Below are positions 7,954 to 16,925 of a stretch of 64,000 nucleotides of DNA, one piece after another; positions within the stretch are counted from its first letter, which is position 1; each line of letters begins with the position of its first letter. The notes under the pieces are model-generated. The model did not search any database and was not told the origin of the DNA. It saw only the letters and a program-made list of their open reading frames with translations. Position numbers and translations under genes: made by a program. The DNA lies in the NCBI GenBank assembly GCA_900472295.1, contig UCIA01000002.1, positions 124,001 to 188,000 of the forward strand, in the 5' to 3' direction. This DNA is from Hyphomicrobiales bacterium. Lineage in GTDB: Bacteria > Pseudomonadota > Alphaproteobacteria > Rhizobiales > Rhizobiaceae.

Positions 7954-8331
7954 TCATACCCGCAGTGACCGGTGCGGTCTGCACCCCCAACGAGAGCCCC
8001 GGGCCGCACCGGCTATTCCTTCAGGCTGAGTGGACGCCGCTCTGCGACGCCGCATCACCTCCGAGAGCAGATCCAAGATCCTTACGACCTCGCCGGCGAT
8101 TTCATTAGCGCCGATACCGGCTCTCTCAGCCGCTGCCACAACTGGTCTTCCAAGTAGTCGGCCTTTACCGGGTCGCCCCGCGCTATAACGCGCAGTTGCT
8201 CTGCCACCCACTTGTCGAGGAACTTCAGTTCGTGCGCGCTTGATCCTTATCGAGACGACATCGGCCTTGGCCGTCTCAGGAAGGTTGTTGGCGATCCATC
8301 GATCGAGGAAGTTGATGCCGCGTATGCTCAT
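7954..8331 (-). pseudogene. DUF768 family gene, frameshifted
   Basis: The frame opens MSIRGINFLDRWIANNLPETAKADVVSI, a clear DUF768 N-terminus; this family is almost confined to Mesorhizobium and relatives, with unknown function. After about 30 codons homology jumps to another frame on the same strand (about 8120-8245), reading ELKFLDKWVAEQLRVIARGD, a second DUF768-like N-terminus. It then returns to the first frame as AAERAGIGANEIAGEVVRIL, which resembles the family C-terminus. At least two frame changes and a duplicated N-terminal module are therefore present. The tail after RRRRAA is unlike the family. I call it a pseudogene formed from one or two copies; sequencing error is the alternative. 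Confidence 0.6.
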
Positions 8332-8427
8332 CAAGACGTAAGGCAACGGCCTTTATTAGGTCCCGCTCACGAGCTTCCGCCGCGGAAGAACGGTTGCCGT
8401 ACGCATCGTGAACGTGGCAACTGCGGC

Positions 8428-8700
8428 CTAAAGACGGGGCGATGATGAAAGTTGCACGCCAAGCCGCTCGTTCTTTCGCCATCGCACCACTGCACGGTAG
8501 CTGGTGTCATCTGCGTGCACGTGAAGGACGAAGCGGTCTGGAATTGCAAACCCGGCTTTCACCCTTAACTCTGCTCCGTGAGCGTGCTGGTTACTCACCG
8601 AGCAATTGATTCTGGCCTCGCCAGCGACGATTGTCGCATCCTTCAGGACAATCTCGCGGGCATGGGATCGCCGCTCAATTGGTGGGTCGATTGGGTCCAT
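8428..8700 (-). CDS. PilZ-domain protein
   Basis: A 90-residue single-domain protein. IERRSHAREIV carries the RxxxR element of PilZ; the strands then run CSVSNQHAHGAELRV, IPDRFVLHV and AVVRWRKNERLGVQL, the usual PilZ order ending in a VxWR...GV(Q/E)L strand. PilZ proteins bind cyclic di-GMP and control motility, polysaccharide or development. The second binding motif (D/N)xSxxG reads NQHAHG here, so binding may be weakened. The start at 8700 (MDPIDPPIERR) was chosen because the domain begins at once; the frame is open further upstream. It stands alone in the region. Confidence 0.75.
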   Translation of the reverse strand: MDPIDPPIERRSHAREIVLKDATIVAGEARINCSVSNQHAHGAELRVKAGFAIPDRFVLHVHADDTSYRAVVRWRKNERLGVQLSSSPRL

Positions 8701-9121
8701 TCTCTTATTCCTCTCGGAAATCCTGCAGCGAAGCGTGCCGCAAATCTTCTTCTCCGCGCAAGTGCTTAACGAGACCAATTAGACCTGGCTTAAAAACACG
8801 CGTGCCGGCTAATCGCTGCGGCTAAAGACGGCAGCTGCAAACCAGCCATCGCTTTCGCGCCGTTCAAGGCCGCCGCAATGGACCAGCGCGTTTTGATGCA
8901 AGCAGGCAAGAGTGCTGCCCTCACAATGCTGGATGACGTGAGCAAGGATATGCCTTCGCTCCTTGAAGCGCTACTGAGCCGGCGAACCCGCTGCATCTTG
9001 GAGAAGCAGCGGGCCCGACCGTCATCACTCGGCCCATAGCGGCAGGAGGGTTTGTACTGCCGCATCACCCAACTTCGCTATCTGGTACCCGTTCCTTCGA
9101 AAGGCAAAAATTTGCGCCGTC

Positions 9122-9155
9122 AAAATGCAAAAGCCCGCGGGCGTGAGCCGCGGGC
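9122..9155 (-). terminator. Leftward Rho-independent terminator
   Basis: GCCCGCGG (9133-9140) pairs with CCGCGGGC (9148-9155) around a 7-base loop. In leftward reading it is followed by TTTTGCATTTTG. It lies about 35 bases past the stop of the peptide frame at 9190, marking that frame as once or still transcribed. Confidence 0.6.
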
Positions 9156-9189
9156 GCAAACCGGCTTACCTGCAGCCAACGTTCTCAGG

Positions 9190-9285
9190 TTACCGGTTCT
9201 TGCGGCGGAACTGCGCCCAGGCCGTTGGCCCAGCGGTGACTGTTGACAGCTGCTGCCGCCTGGTCAGCGTTGGTTTGGCGTAAGT
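9190..9285 (-). pseudogene. Remnant resembling a lasso-type RiPP precursor
   Basis: Leftward, the frame reads TYAKPTLTRRQQLSTVTAG and ends AQFRRKNR at a stop at 9190. The YxxPxL...L...T pattern is the leader signature of lasso-type RiPP precursors, which are common as short orphan genes in rhizobia; the usual Gly is Gln here. Upstream the frame has no ATG, GTG or TTG before a stop, so it looks 5'-truncated or frameshifted. No cyclase, protease or recognition-element genes are nearby. A terminator follows at once. Confidence 0.35.
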
Positions 9286-9416
9286 CCGACCGAAATAGGA
9301 CGTTGGTCCGATAGACGTTCAGACTGGAGCCCAAGGTAGGAACAATCTGCCTGTAATCGGGTTCGGTTTTAGGCGGCCAAGCTTGGTGCTGTCGCCAGGT
9401 TCAAAAGGAGAAAGCC

Positions 9417-9716
9417 ATGAGAACGCAACTTATCAGCGCTGGTGCAGCGCTTATGCTATTGGCCGGCGCCGGCGCTGTCGCAGCGCAAGATGTGATCATT
9501 ACACCGGAACAGGACACGGTCGTCCGCACATACGTGAAGAAGCAGCCGCTGGCCTCGGTGAAGCTTCCGGGTGTGGAACTTAATGTCGGCACGGCTTTGC
9601 CTGAGACGGTCGAGCTTTACGAGGTCCCCGACGTCAAATACCGGTATGTCGTGGTCGACAACCGCACCGTTCTGGTGGACCCAAGCACCCGGAAAATTAT
9701 CAAGGTCTACGACTGA
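9417..9716 (+). CDS. DUF1236 family periplasmic protein
   Basis: A 99-residue protein. A signal peptide of about 24 residues ending VAAQ is followed by VIITPEQDTVVRTYVKKQPLASVKLPG, then LPETVELYEVPDVKYRYVVVDNRTVLVDPSTRKIIKVYD. The tail (YRYVVVxxRTVLVDPxTRxIVxVI) is the hallmark of DUF1236, a rhizobial family of unknown function, often found in one to several copies. The ribosome-binding site is AAAGGAG. It stands alone with non-coding DNA on both sides. Probably periplasmic. Confidence 0.85.
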   Translation: MRTQLISAGAALMLLAGAGAVAAQDVIITPEQDTVVRTYVKKQPLASVKLPGVELNVGTALPETVELYEVPDVKYRYVVVDNRTVLVDPSTRKIIKVYD

Positions 9717-10142
9717 TCGAATGGCTGTCGCCCGCCGCCATTCCTGGCGGCGGGCTGCGGGTTTCACATGGTAAACGCGCTCTTTCGCCTCCCTGGCGCT
9801 CCAATATTCTCTTCAGCTTTGCACCTTCCACATCGGCCTCCTCAAGGCTCACTGTCGAAAACCGGCGTTGCCGCCATCACCGTGCACGGCGTCGGGTGGG
9901 TGTGGCGCAACCGATAACGTCCCTGCCCTTCTCAGCTGTCCTCGATCTGCACCGTGACGTTACCCGTGTAGAGGCTGGCGACTCCAGTCGTCGTCGCTAT
10001 GGTCGGGAGCCGAACTGACCAGTGTGCTTGATCGATCGCCTGCCCGGCAGAGTTGTCCGCAGGGAGGACCGAGCTAGGATATCGCCGAGGTAAAGCACCG
10101 TTTATTTGATTTCCCGGTCAAGATATGCTGCTTGTCGCGCCC
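9717..10142. other. Non-coding stretch
   Basis: About 430 bases between the DUF1236 and DUF930 genes. I see no gene, clear repeat or strong hairpin here. Confidence 0.5.
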
Positions 10143-10532
10143 ATGAAAAAACTCTGCCTGATCGTCTTCACATTCCTGACGCTGGCCTGGCCGGCGCACG
10201 CAATGGACGCCGCTTTGCGCGCCGGCCTGCTGAAACTCGATCCACAGACCCGGCTCGAACAGCGATGCGACGCGGAGGTTCTGGATCGCATCAGCCATGA
10301 CGACCACAAATACAAGGCCGACCGCGTCGTCGCATACGCCTTTGCGACCCCCGTCATGGAAGCCGATGCCATCCGCAGCCCGGGTGCCGCCTTCCGCAGC
10401 AAGGGGCAATGGTACCGGCTGAAGTTCAAATGCGAGACGGCGCCGGACCATATGGAGGTCCTGCAATTCCGCTACCGCATCGGCGACGAGATCCCGCAAG
10501 CCGACTGGGCGAAGTACAATCTCTACGACTGA
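10143..10532 (+). CDS. DUF930 family secreted protein
   Basis: About 129 residues from the ATG at 10143; an upstream ATG at 10125 would put MLLVAP before the signal peptide and is less likely. Signal peptide KKLCLIVFTFLTLAWPAHA, then LLKLDPQTRLEQRCDAEVLDRI and YKADRVVAYAF, matching the DUF930 pattern of a conserved Cys near the LDPxxRLEQRCD motif, and a second Cys in LKFKCETAPDH. The two Cys could form a disulfide in the periplasm. Function unknown. It is followed by 265 bases without a gene, then a TerC gene in the same direction. Confidence 0.82.
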   Translation: MKKLCLIVFTFLTLAWPAHAMDAALRAGLLKLDPQTRLEQRCDAEVLDRISHDDHKYKADRVVAYAFATPVMEADAIRSPGAAFRSKGQWYRLKFKCETAPDHMEVLQFRYRIGDEIPQADWAKYNLYD

Positions 10533-10796
10533 GTTCTCTCAGGCAGAACGAGCTTTCCCTCTTCGCGTGGTTTTCGGCGTTGCCCCAGAAGCAACTGCAG
10601 GAAAATGTGCGTGGTTTTTCCGGGGAAAGCGCGCGGCCATTTCCCCAGGGAATTGCGAAAAAACAAAGAGATAGAGCGGTTCGGCGCTTCTATGAAACGG
10701 TGGACCGCCTTAGCGCTCCCTTGACGGGTGGAACCCATCCGGTTAGGCGTCCAAATACTCGAAGCGAACACTCAACAAGCAAGGGGCTTCCAGTCG

Positions 10797-11483
10797 ATGG
10801 AAATTTTCACCGCCGCAGGCTTCTCCGCCCTGCTCCAGGTCATCGCCATCGATCTCGTGCTCGCAGGCGACAATGCCATCGTCATCGGCCTTGCCGCCGC
10901 CGGTCTGCCCACCGACCAGCGCAAGAAGGCTATTCTCGTCGGCATCGCCGCTGCCACAGTGCTGCGCATCTTCTTTGCCCTGATCACGCAATGGCTGCTC
11001 GCCATCGGCCCCATGCTTCTCATCGCCGGCGGTCTGCTGCTGCTTTGGGTGTGCTGGAAAATGTGGCGCGAGCTGCGTGTCACGCACGAGCAGGAGCATG
11101 ACGCGACGGAATCGCTGTCCGATGCCGACTACAACAAGGATGGGACTGTCGGCGGCAAGGGACCGCGCAAGACCTTCGCCCAGGCCGCATGGCAGATCGT
11201 CATTGCCGACGTTTCGATGTCTCTGGACAACGTCCTTGCCGTCGCGGGCGCAGCGATGGACCATCCGACGGTCCTGATCATCGGCCTGGCGCTGTCGATT
11301 GCGCTGATGGGCTTCGCCGCTTCGTTTGTCGCACGGCTCCTGCACAAGTATCGCTGGATTGCCTATATCGGCCTGCTGATCATCCTCTACGTCGCGATCA
11401 AGATGTTCCTGGATGGTGCCGTGCAGCAGTTTCCCGAGCAGTTCTCGTTCCTGGCGCCCTGGTTCGGACCGAGCCATCACTGA
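10797..11483 (+). CDS. TerC/YjbE-family integral membrane protein
   Basis: About 228 residues with seven likely membrane helices. The paired acidic motifs typical of TerC are present: IDLVLAGDNAIVIGLA in the first helix and ADVSMSLDNVLAVAGA after the central loop. The loop between helices 3 and 4 is hydrophilic (HEQEHDATESLSDADYNKDG) with an EF-hand-like DADYNKDGT segment. Family members export metal ions, mainly Mn2+, and some take part in tellurite resistance. The ATG at 10797 precedes the first helix directly. Alkaline or Mn control by a yybP-ykoY element is common for relatives, but I do not see one upstream. Confidence 0.85.
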   Translation: MEIFTAAGFSALLQVIAIDLVLAGDNAIVIGLAAAGLPTDQRKKAILVGIAAATVLRIFFALITQWLLAIGPMLLIAGGLLLLWVCWKMWRELRVTHEQEHDATESLSDADYNKDGTVGGKGPRKTFAQAAWQIVIADVSMSLDNVLAVAGAAMDHPTVLIIGLALSIALMGFAASFVARLLHKYRWIAYIGLLIILYVAIKMFLDGAVQQFPEQFSFLAPWFGPSHH

Positions 11484-11667
11484 GCTTTGCCTCTTGCGGC
11501 GGCTCGGCTCGCATTGCGCCAGACCGTTGGCGCTTTGCTTGATTGCGGAACTGTGCTACTGCGCCGCGAAAATGCAGCTCCCGTGAGAGCTCAAAAGATC
11601 GACAGCTATTGAGACTTCCGGGCCGGACCTCAGGGTTTCCGGCCCGTATCCATTGGAAACCGCAAAA

Positions 11668-12984
11668 ATGTCCGCAGCCCCTCGCGTCAGTTTCGTCAGC
11701 CTTGGATGCCCGAAAGCCCTTGTGGATTCCGAGCGCATCATCACGCGCCTGCGCGCCGAGGGATATGAGATCGCGCGCAAGCATGACGGCGCCGACCTCG
11801 TCGTCGTCAACACCTGCGGCTTCCTCGATTCTGCCCGCGACGAGTCGCTCAACGCCATCGGTTCGGCACTGTCGGAAAACGGCCGGGTCATCGTCACCGG
11901 CTGCCTCGGCGCCGAGCCGGACGTGATCCGCGAGAAGCACCCAAACGTCCTCGCCATTACCGGCCCGCAGGCCTATGAAAGCGTCATGGCGGCGGTACAT
12001 GAAGCCGCTCCCCCGAGCCACGATCCCTATATCGACCTGTTGCCACCTCAAGGCGTGAAGCTGACGCCGCGCCACTACGCGTATCTGAAGATTTCCGAAG
12101 GCTGCAATAACCGCTGCACCTTCTGCATCATCCCGGCGCTGCGTGGCGACCTCGTCTCGCGGCCGGCTGCCGATGTGCTGCGCGAGGCCGAGAAGCTGGC
12201 CAAGGCCGGCGTCAAGGAGCTGCTGGTCATTTCGCAGGATACCAGCGCCTACGGCATCGACATCAAGTACCAGACGTCAATGTTTGGCGACCGCGAGGTT
12301 CGGGCGAAGTTCCTCGACCTGTCGGAAGAACTCGGCAAGCTCGGCATCTGGGTGCGCATGCACTATGTCTACCCCTACCCGCATGTCGCCGACGTCATCC
12401 CGCTGATGGCTGAGGGAAAAATCCTTCCCTATCTGGACATTCCCTTCCAGCACGCCTCGCCGCAGGTGCTGAAAAACATGCGCCGTCCCGCGCATGGCGA
12501 AAAGACGCTCGAGCGCATTCGCGGCTGGCGCGATGTGTGTCCCGACCTTGCGATACGCTCGACCTTCATCGTCGGCTTTCCCGGCGAGACGGACGAGGAT
12601 TTCGAGATGCTGCTCGACTGGCTGGACGAAGCCAGGATCGACCGCGCCGGCTGCTTCAAATACGAGCCGGTTCGCGGCGCCCGTTCCAACGATCTCGGCC
12701 TCGAACAGGTGCCGCAGGAGATCAAGGAAGCGCGCTGGCACCGCTTCATGCAGCGCCAGCAGAAGATTTCGGCGACGCAGCTGGCCAAGAAGGTCGGCAA
12801 GCGCCTGCCGGTCCTGATCGACGAGGCGCATGGCACCTCGGCCAAGGGCCGCACCAAATATGATGCGCCCGAGATCGACGGTTCGGTGCATATCCAGTCG
12901 CGCCGTCCGCTGCGCCAGGGCGACATCGTCACCGTCAAGATCGACCGCGCCGACGCTTACGATCTTTACGGCTCGGCGGTTTAG
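11668..12984 (+). CDS. rimO: Ribosomal protein S12 methylthiotransferase RimO
   Basis: A 438-residue radical-SAM enzyme that adds a methylthio group to the conserved Asp of ribosomal protein S12. The N-terminal UPF0004 domain has its three cluster cysteines in [20 protein letters not shown] and VTGCLGAE. The radical-SAM motif is CNNRCTFC at about residue 150. The C-terminal TRAM domain ends the protein ([16 protein letters not shown]). [25 protein letters not shown] is typical of RimO rather than MiaB. The ATG at 11668 starts right before the conserved domain. A clear terminator follows, so it is transcribed alone or as the last gene. Confidence 0.95.
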   Translation: MSAAPRVSFVSLGCPKALVDSERIITRLRAEGYEIARKHDGADLVVVNTCGFLDSARDESLNAIGSALSENGRVIVTGCLGAEPDVIREKHPNVLAITGPQAYESVMAAVHEAAPPSHDPYIDLLPPQGVKLTPRHYAYLKISEGCNNRCTFCIIPALRGDLVSRPAADVLREAEKLAKAGVKELLVISQDTSAYGIDIKYQTSMFGDREVRAKFLDLSEELGKLGIWVRMHYVYPYPHVADVIPLMAEGKILPYLDIPFQHASPQVLKNMRRPAHGEKTLERIRGWRDVCPDLAIRSTFIVGFPGETDEDFEMLLDWLDEARIDRAGCFKYEPVRGARSNDLGLEQVPQEIKEARWHRFMQRQQKISATQLAKKVGKRLPVLIDEAHGTSAKGRTKYDAPEIDGSVHIQSRRPLRQGDIVTVKIDRADAYDLYGSAV

Positions 12985-12997
12985 ACAACCACCAAAA

Positions 12998-13026
12998 GGG
13001 CGCCTGTACGGCGCCCTCCGATTTTT
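12998..13026 (+). terminator. Terminator after rimO
   Basis: GGGCGCC (12998-13004), loop TGTAC, GGCGCCC (13010-13016), then TCCGATTTTT. Confidence 0.85.
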
Positions 13027-13058
13027 GACGCACCCGCTTTAGGCGGTGCCGCTTTTCG

Positions 13059-13502
13059 TCAGAGCTTCACGGCCTCGATTGCAGCCAGCGACCGGTCGAT
13101 CGCCTGATTGATGGTCTTGTCCAGTCGCGTGCCCGCCGAGCCGGCCGCGACCGCGGACAGCCGTGCAGCAAATCCCAGATGAAAGTCCACAAACCAGTCG
13201 GGATGCGGTTCTGGCTCCGGAATCGGCGGCCACCACGGCGGAAGCTTCGGTATCTTCGGCCGCGTCGGGCACCAATCGTCAAGGTCGCTCATCAACGCCT
13301 TCGTATCGAGCCCGCCTCGCTCGGCGGACCAGGCGCCGCGAACGAATTCGTCGGCTATCGCAGCTCCCAGCTCGTGAGGCGGGAGCGGTTGGGGATTGAG
13401 GGCGATTTGCGCGAACCGCCCCTGCGGTCCACGCGGGATGACGTCATAAATGGCTGGAATACGTTTGCCGATAATGGCTAAGAGTTTTTTGTTCAATTGC
13501 AT
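13059..13502 (-). CDS. Hypothetical protein with LNPQPLPP motif
   Basis: A 147-residue protein from the ATG at 13502, which has AGGAG eight bases upstream; longer frames are not needed. Motifs seen are VIPRGPQGRFAQIALNPQPLPPHELG near residue 25-50 and a Pro/Trp-rich stretch PKLPPWWPPIPEPEPHPDW. The C-terminal third is helical (KTINQAIDRSLAAIEAVKL). Proteins sharing the LNPQPLPP sequence occur scattered in soil bacteria without known function. No signal peptide or membrane segment. It converges on rimO. Confidence 0.65.
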   Translation of the reverse strand: MQLNKKLLAIIGKRIPAIYDVIPRGPQGRFAQIALNPQPLPPHELGAAIADEFVRGAWSAERGGLDTKALMSDLDDWCPTRPKIPKLPPWWPPIPEPEPHPDWFVDFHLGFAARLSAVAAGSAGTRLDKTINQAIDRSLAAIEAVKL

Positions 13503-13737
13503 AAGACTTACTCCTGTTGACGTTTGTAACGCCGACCGACTTTGTCTTGGCCGCAAGATAATTGTGCAAGTAAAAGACAAATGCGTCTGTGAAGGGGGTC
13601 ACGGAGCCATATCCCGGACAATTGTGCCCGGCCGGATGCTCCGTCGCCATTTACCAAATTTCGCTATAGTTGCCGCCGTTTACCTGTTTGGCGGCGATCT
13701 GCGTTATGGTTTGCCAATCGCAACGCAGAGATTTTTG

Positions 13738-14841
13738 ATGGAACCCAACCCTGCCCGGCAGGACTATATCGCGACGCTGGACCTGTTGCGGCTGGCGGCG
13801 GCGCTTTCTGTCGTGGTCTTCCACTACTTCTTTCGCGGCGCGGCCGCCGAAGGAGCGCTGGCGCAGGGCTATCCGGCCGTGGCGCCGTTCGCCCTCTACG
13901 GTTATCTCGGCGTCAATTTATTCTTCCTCATCAGCGGCTTCGTTATCGCCTGGTCGGCGGAAGGCCGCTTCTGGCAGCAGTTCGCGATCGCGCGTTTCGT
14001 TCGCCTCTATCCCGGATACCTGCTTTGCATGACGATCACCTTCGTCACTGTCATGGCTTTCGGCGCACCGCTTTTTTCGACCTCTTTCACCGAGTATGTC
14101 GCCAATCTGTCGATGTTCGCGCCGGCGCTCCGCCAACCCTTCATGGACGGCGTCTACTGGTCAATCCTGCTCGAACTGGTCTTCTACGGATGGGTGACGC
14201 TGGCTCTGCTCAGCGGCGTTTTTCAGAAATGGAAGCTTGGGCTGATCTTCGCCTGGCTGGCGATCTCGGCGACGAACGAGTTCTTCATCGATAGCCGTGC
14301 AATAAGGCTGCTGTTCATCACCGAGTTCGGCGCCTTCTTCGCCGCCGGCGTGCTCGTCCACCATATCCATGCACATGGCCGCTCGCTGCCGGCCCTGCTG
14401 CTGCTTGGCGCAGCTTTCGTGCTGTCCTGCAGCACGCTGTCGGTGACGCAGCAATGGATGCTCAGAGAATACGGCATTGCCGTTTCGCAGCCGCATCTGG
14501 TGGTCGCCAACATCTTCATGCACTGCCTGCTGATCGGCGCCATTCTGCTGCGCAGCCATGTCATGCCGTCCAGGCTGACGCTGGCGCTCGGCGGGCTGAC
14601 CTACCCGCTTTATCTCCTGCATCAGAAGATCGGCTACATCGCCATCAACGCCGCCGCACCTTTGGTCGGCAAATGGTTTGCAGCCCTGGGCTGCATCGTG
14701 CTCATGGTCCTGCTGTCATGGGCGATCTGGCGGTATTTTGAACGGCCAACCCAGCGCTGGGCCAAGGCCTGGATCGGCCGTGTGCTCGAGGGCATTCTCA
14801 CACGGTTTCGCGGAACTGCCGGAGCGCAGGCCACGGAATGA
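13738..14841 (+). CDS. Membrane acyltransferase (acyltransferase-3 family)
   Basis: A 367-residue polytopic protein with about ten membrane helices. It begins with the family opening YIATLDLLRLAAALSVVVFHYFF, carrying the conserved Arg and catalytic-type His, and has YGYLGVNLFFLISGFVI and RFVRLYPGYLLCM, all hallmarks of acyltransferase-3 (OafA/NodX-like) proteins. Such enzymes O-acetylate cell-surface polysaccharides or lipid carriers. The frame is open upstream to 13450, but the ATG at 13738 sits at the conserved N-terminus. No polysaccharide genes are adjacent, so the substrate is unknown. Its stop overlaps the next terminator. Confidence 0.85.
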   Translation: MEPNPARQDYIATLDLLRLAAALSVVVFHYFFRGAAAEGALAQGYPAVAPFALYGYLGVNLFFLISGFVIAWSAEGRFWQQFAIARFVRLYPGYLLCMTITFVTVMAFGAPLFSTSFTEYVANLSMFAPALRQPFMDGVYWSILLELVFYGWVTLALLSGVFQKWKLGLIFAWLAISATNEFFIDSRAIRLLFITEFGAFFAAGVLVHHIHAHGRSLPALLLLGAAFVLSCSTLSVTQQWMLREYGIAVSQPHLVVANIFMHCLLIGAILLRSHVMPSRLTLALGGLTYPLYLLHQKIGYIAINAAAPLVGKWFAALGCIVLMVLLSWAIWRYFERPTQRWAKAWIGRVLEGILTRFRGTAGAQATE

Positions 14842-14868
14842 AAAAGGGCGCCACGCGGCGCCCTTTTT
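14841..14868. terminator. Bidirectional terminator
   Basis: AAAAAGGGCGCC, loop ACGC, GGCGCCCTTTTT: a perfect 12-bp stem with A and T flanks that serves both the acyltransferase gene and the converging BMP gene. Confidence 0.88.
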
Positions 14869-14886
14869 GTTTTGCGTTTCCGCTGC

Positions 14887-15954
14887 TTACTGCGGCAGCT
14901 TGTCGTCGACGCCCTTCACGTAAAAATTCATGCCGAGCAGCGCGCCATCGTCGGCGACTTCGCCGTCCTTGAGCCACGGCGTGCCGTCCTGCTTGGCGAC
15001 CGGCCCGGTGAAGGGGTTCCATCCCTCGACGATCTTCTTTTCAGTGGCCTGCGCCATCGCTTTCACATCGTCGGGCATGTTGGTGTAAGCGGACATCTTG
15101 ACGGCACCGTCCTTGATGCCGAGCCAGACATTGTCGGGCTTCCAGGTGCCGTCGAGCGCGGCCTGGACGCGGCTGATGTAGTACGGACCCCAATCGTCGA
15201 CGATTGAGGTCAACTGCGCCTTGGGGGCGAATTTGATCATGTCGGAGGACTGGCCGAAGCCCTTCAGCTTGCGCTCCTCTGCCACCTGCAGAGCGGCGGT
15301 GGAATCGGTGTGCTGGACGATGATGTCGGCACCCTGGTCGAACAGCGCCTTGGCGGCGTCGGCTTCCTTGCCCGGATCGAACCAGGAATTCACCCAGACG
15401 ATCTTGGCCTTGAAGTTCGGGTTGATCGACTGCGCGCCGAGCATGAAGGAGTTGATGCCCATCACCACTTCGGGAATCGGGAAGGAAACAATGTAGCCGG
15501 CGACCCCTGCCTTCGATTCCTTGGCGGCGATCTGGCCGAGAATATAGCGGCCTTCATAGAAGCGCGCATTGTAGATGCCGAGATTGTCACCGGTCTTGTA
15601 GCCGGTGGCGTGCTCGAACATAACTTTGGGGAATTTCTTGGCCACCTTCACTTCCGGATCCATGAAGCCGAAAGAGGTGCCGAAGATGATCTTGCAGCCT
15701 TCGCGCGCCAGACGCTCGAAAGCACGGTCGGCATCGGGGCCTTCGGAGACGTTTTCGAGATAAGCAGTCTCGACCTTGTCGCCGAGCGCCTTCTCCACAT
15801 CGAGGCGGCCCTGGTCGTGCTGGTAGGAATAGCCGAAATCGCCGATCGGGCCGGTATAGACCCAACAGGCCTTCAGCTTGTCGGCGGCCTGCGCCGACGC
15901 CGCCAGCGACATGGCTGCGGCCGTGGTCATAAGAGCAATAAGCAGTCTTTTCAT
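14887..15954 (-). CDS. BMP-family substrate-binding protein of nucleoside/purine ABC importer
   Basis: A 355-residue periplasmic binding protein with signal peptide (MKRLLIALMTTAAAMSLAASAQA). The fold signature is GDFGYSYQHDQGR, then IIFGTSFGFMDPEVKVAKKFP, FYEGRYILGQIA, GYIVSFPIPEVVMGIN and ADIIVQHTDSTAALQVAEE, typical of the BMP/PnrA family that binds purine nucleosides or related compounds. It is the last gene of a four-gene leftward operon (ATPase, permease, permease, binding protein), 50 bases after the permease. The exact ligand cannot be read from sequence; nucleosides or purine bases are likely. Confidence 0.9.
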   Translation of the reverse strand: MKRLLIALMTTAAAMSLAASAQAADKLKACWVYTGPIGDFGYSYQHDQGRLDVEKALGDKVETAYLENVSEGPDADRAFERLAREGCKIIFGTSFGFMDPEVKVAKKFPKVMFEHATGYKTGDNLGIYNARFYEGRYILGQIAAKESKAGVAGYIVSFPIPEVVMGINSFMLGAQSINPNFKAKIVWVNSWFDPGKEADAAKALFDQGADIIVQHTDSTAALQVAEERKLKGFGQSSDMIKFAPKAQLTSIVDDWGPYYISRVQAALDGTWKPDNVWLGIKDGAVKMSAYTNMPDDVKAMAQATEKKIVEGWNPFTGPVAKQDGTPWLKDGEVADDGALLGMNFYVKGVDDKLPQ

Positions 15955-16004
15955 TGTGTTACCTCTCTGAGTTTAGCCTTGGAGCTTCCCGTTTGTTTTT
16001 GTTG

Positions 16005-16925
16005 TCAACGATCCGGAACGAATGGCTGCCCCAAGGAAGCCGGCGTGTTCATCATCGTCAGACGCTTGTTGCGTGAGATTAGAACGAGAACCACGATGGT
16101 TGCCAGATAGGGCAGCGAAGAAAGCAACTGCGAGGGCACCGGAATGCCAAAAGCCTGTGCATGAAGCTGGCCGATCCAGACCGCGCCGAAGATATAGGCG
16201 CCGGCCAGCACCCGCCACGGCCGCCAGGAGGCGAAGACGACCAGCGCCAGCGCGATCCAGCCGCGCCCGGCGGACATGTTCTCCACCCATTGCGGTGTGT
16301 AGACCAGCGACAGATGCCCCCCGGCAAGGCCGGCGCAGGCGCCGCCGAACATGACGGCGAGATAGCGGTAGCGGATGACCTTGATGCCGAGCGCATGCGC
16401 CGATGTGTGGCTGTCGCCGATCGAACGCAGCGTCAGCCCGGTGCGTGTCTTGAACAGGAACCACATGACGGCTGCCGTCAGCGCGATCGAGATGTAGAAG
16501 ATCGGATCCTGTCCGAACAGGAGCTTGCCGACCACGGGAATCTCGGTCAGCACCGGAATGTAGAGATTTGGCAGTTTTTCGCCGGGCTGGCCGACAAAAC
16601 CGGTCCCCATCATGCCGGAGAGGCCGAGGCCGAGCAGCGTCAGCGACAGACCGGTCGCCACCTGGTTGGTGGCCAGCGACAGCGTCATGACGGCAAAGAG
16701 CAACGAAAACACCGCCCCCATGGCGATTGCCGCAAGCAGGCCGATCCATGGCGACCCAGTGAGGTAGCCGGCGCCGAAGCCGGCGACGGCGCCCATGATC
16801 ATCATGCCTTCGACGCCGAGGTTGAGCACGCCGGAGCGCTCGACCACAAGCTCACCGATTGCCGCGATCAGCAGCGGCGTCGCTGCGGTGGCGATGGTCA
16901 AAAGGATGTTGACGGTGATATCCAT
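16005..16925 (-). CDS. ABC importer permease 2 (BMP/nucleoside type)
   Basis: A 306-residue permease of the BPD_transp_2 type with about eight to nine helices. ELVVERSGVLNLGVEGMMIMGAVAGF near the N-terminus is the signature of the second permease of nucleoside (NupQ/BmpG-like) systems, and SIGDSHTSAHALGIKVIRYRYLAVMFGGACAGLAGG is the coupling-helix region. Its ATG shares one base with the stop of the upstream permease gene (at 16925), indicating coupled translation. Forms the heterodimeric channel with the gene before it. Confidence 0.9.
   Translation of the reverse strand: MDITVNILLTIATAATPLLIAAIGELVVERSGVLNLGVEGMMIMGAVAGFGAGYLTGSPWIGLLAAIAMGAVFSLLFAVMTLSLATNQVATGLSLTLLGLGLSGMMGTGFVGQPGEKLPNLYIPVLTEIPVVGKLLFGQDPIFYISIALTAAVMWFLFKTRTGLTLRSIGDSHTSAHALGIKVIRYRYLAVMFGGACAGLAGGHLSLVYTPQWVENMSAGRGWIALALVVFASWRPWRVLAGAYIFGAVWIGQLHAQAFGIPVPSQLLSSLPYLATIVVLVLISRNKRLTMMNTPASLGQPFVPDR

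Larger units (their letters stand above)
8701..9416. other. Gene-poor stretch with decayed reading frames
   Basis: A + strand frame around 8820-9040 reads plausibly (AIAFAPFKAAAMDQRVLMQAGKS...) but has no start codon and I cannot name it. An opposite frame at 8790-9068 has no family features. The 3' part holds the peptide remnant and terminator listed separately. No complete gene is supported. Confidence 0.5.

Noticed and set aside
8790..9068. Leftward open frame of 92 codons
   Set aside because: No ribosome-binding site, no family-like features, and composition unlike neighbouring real genes.
10533..10796. Possible yybP-ykoY manganese riboswitch before the TerC gene
   Set aside because: Expected for some relatives, but I could not find the conserved internal loops and paired arms; only scattered short stems are visible.
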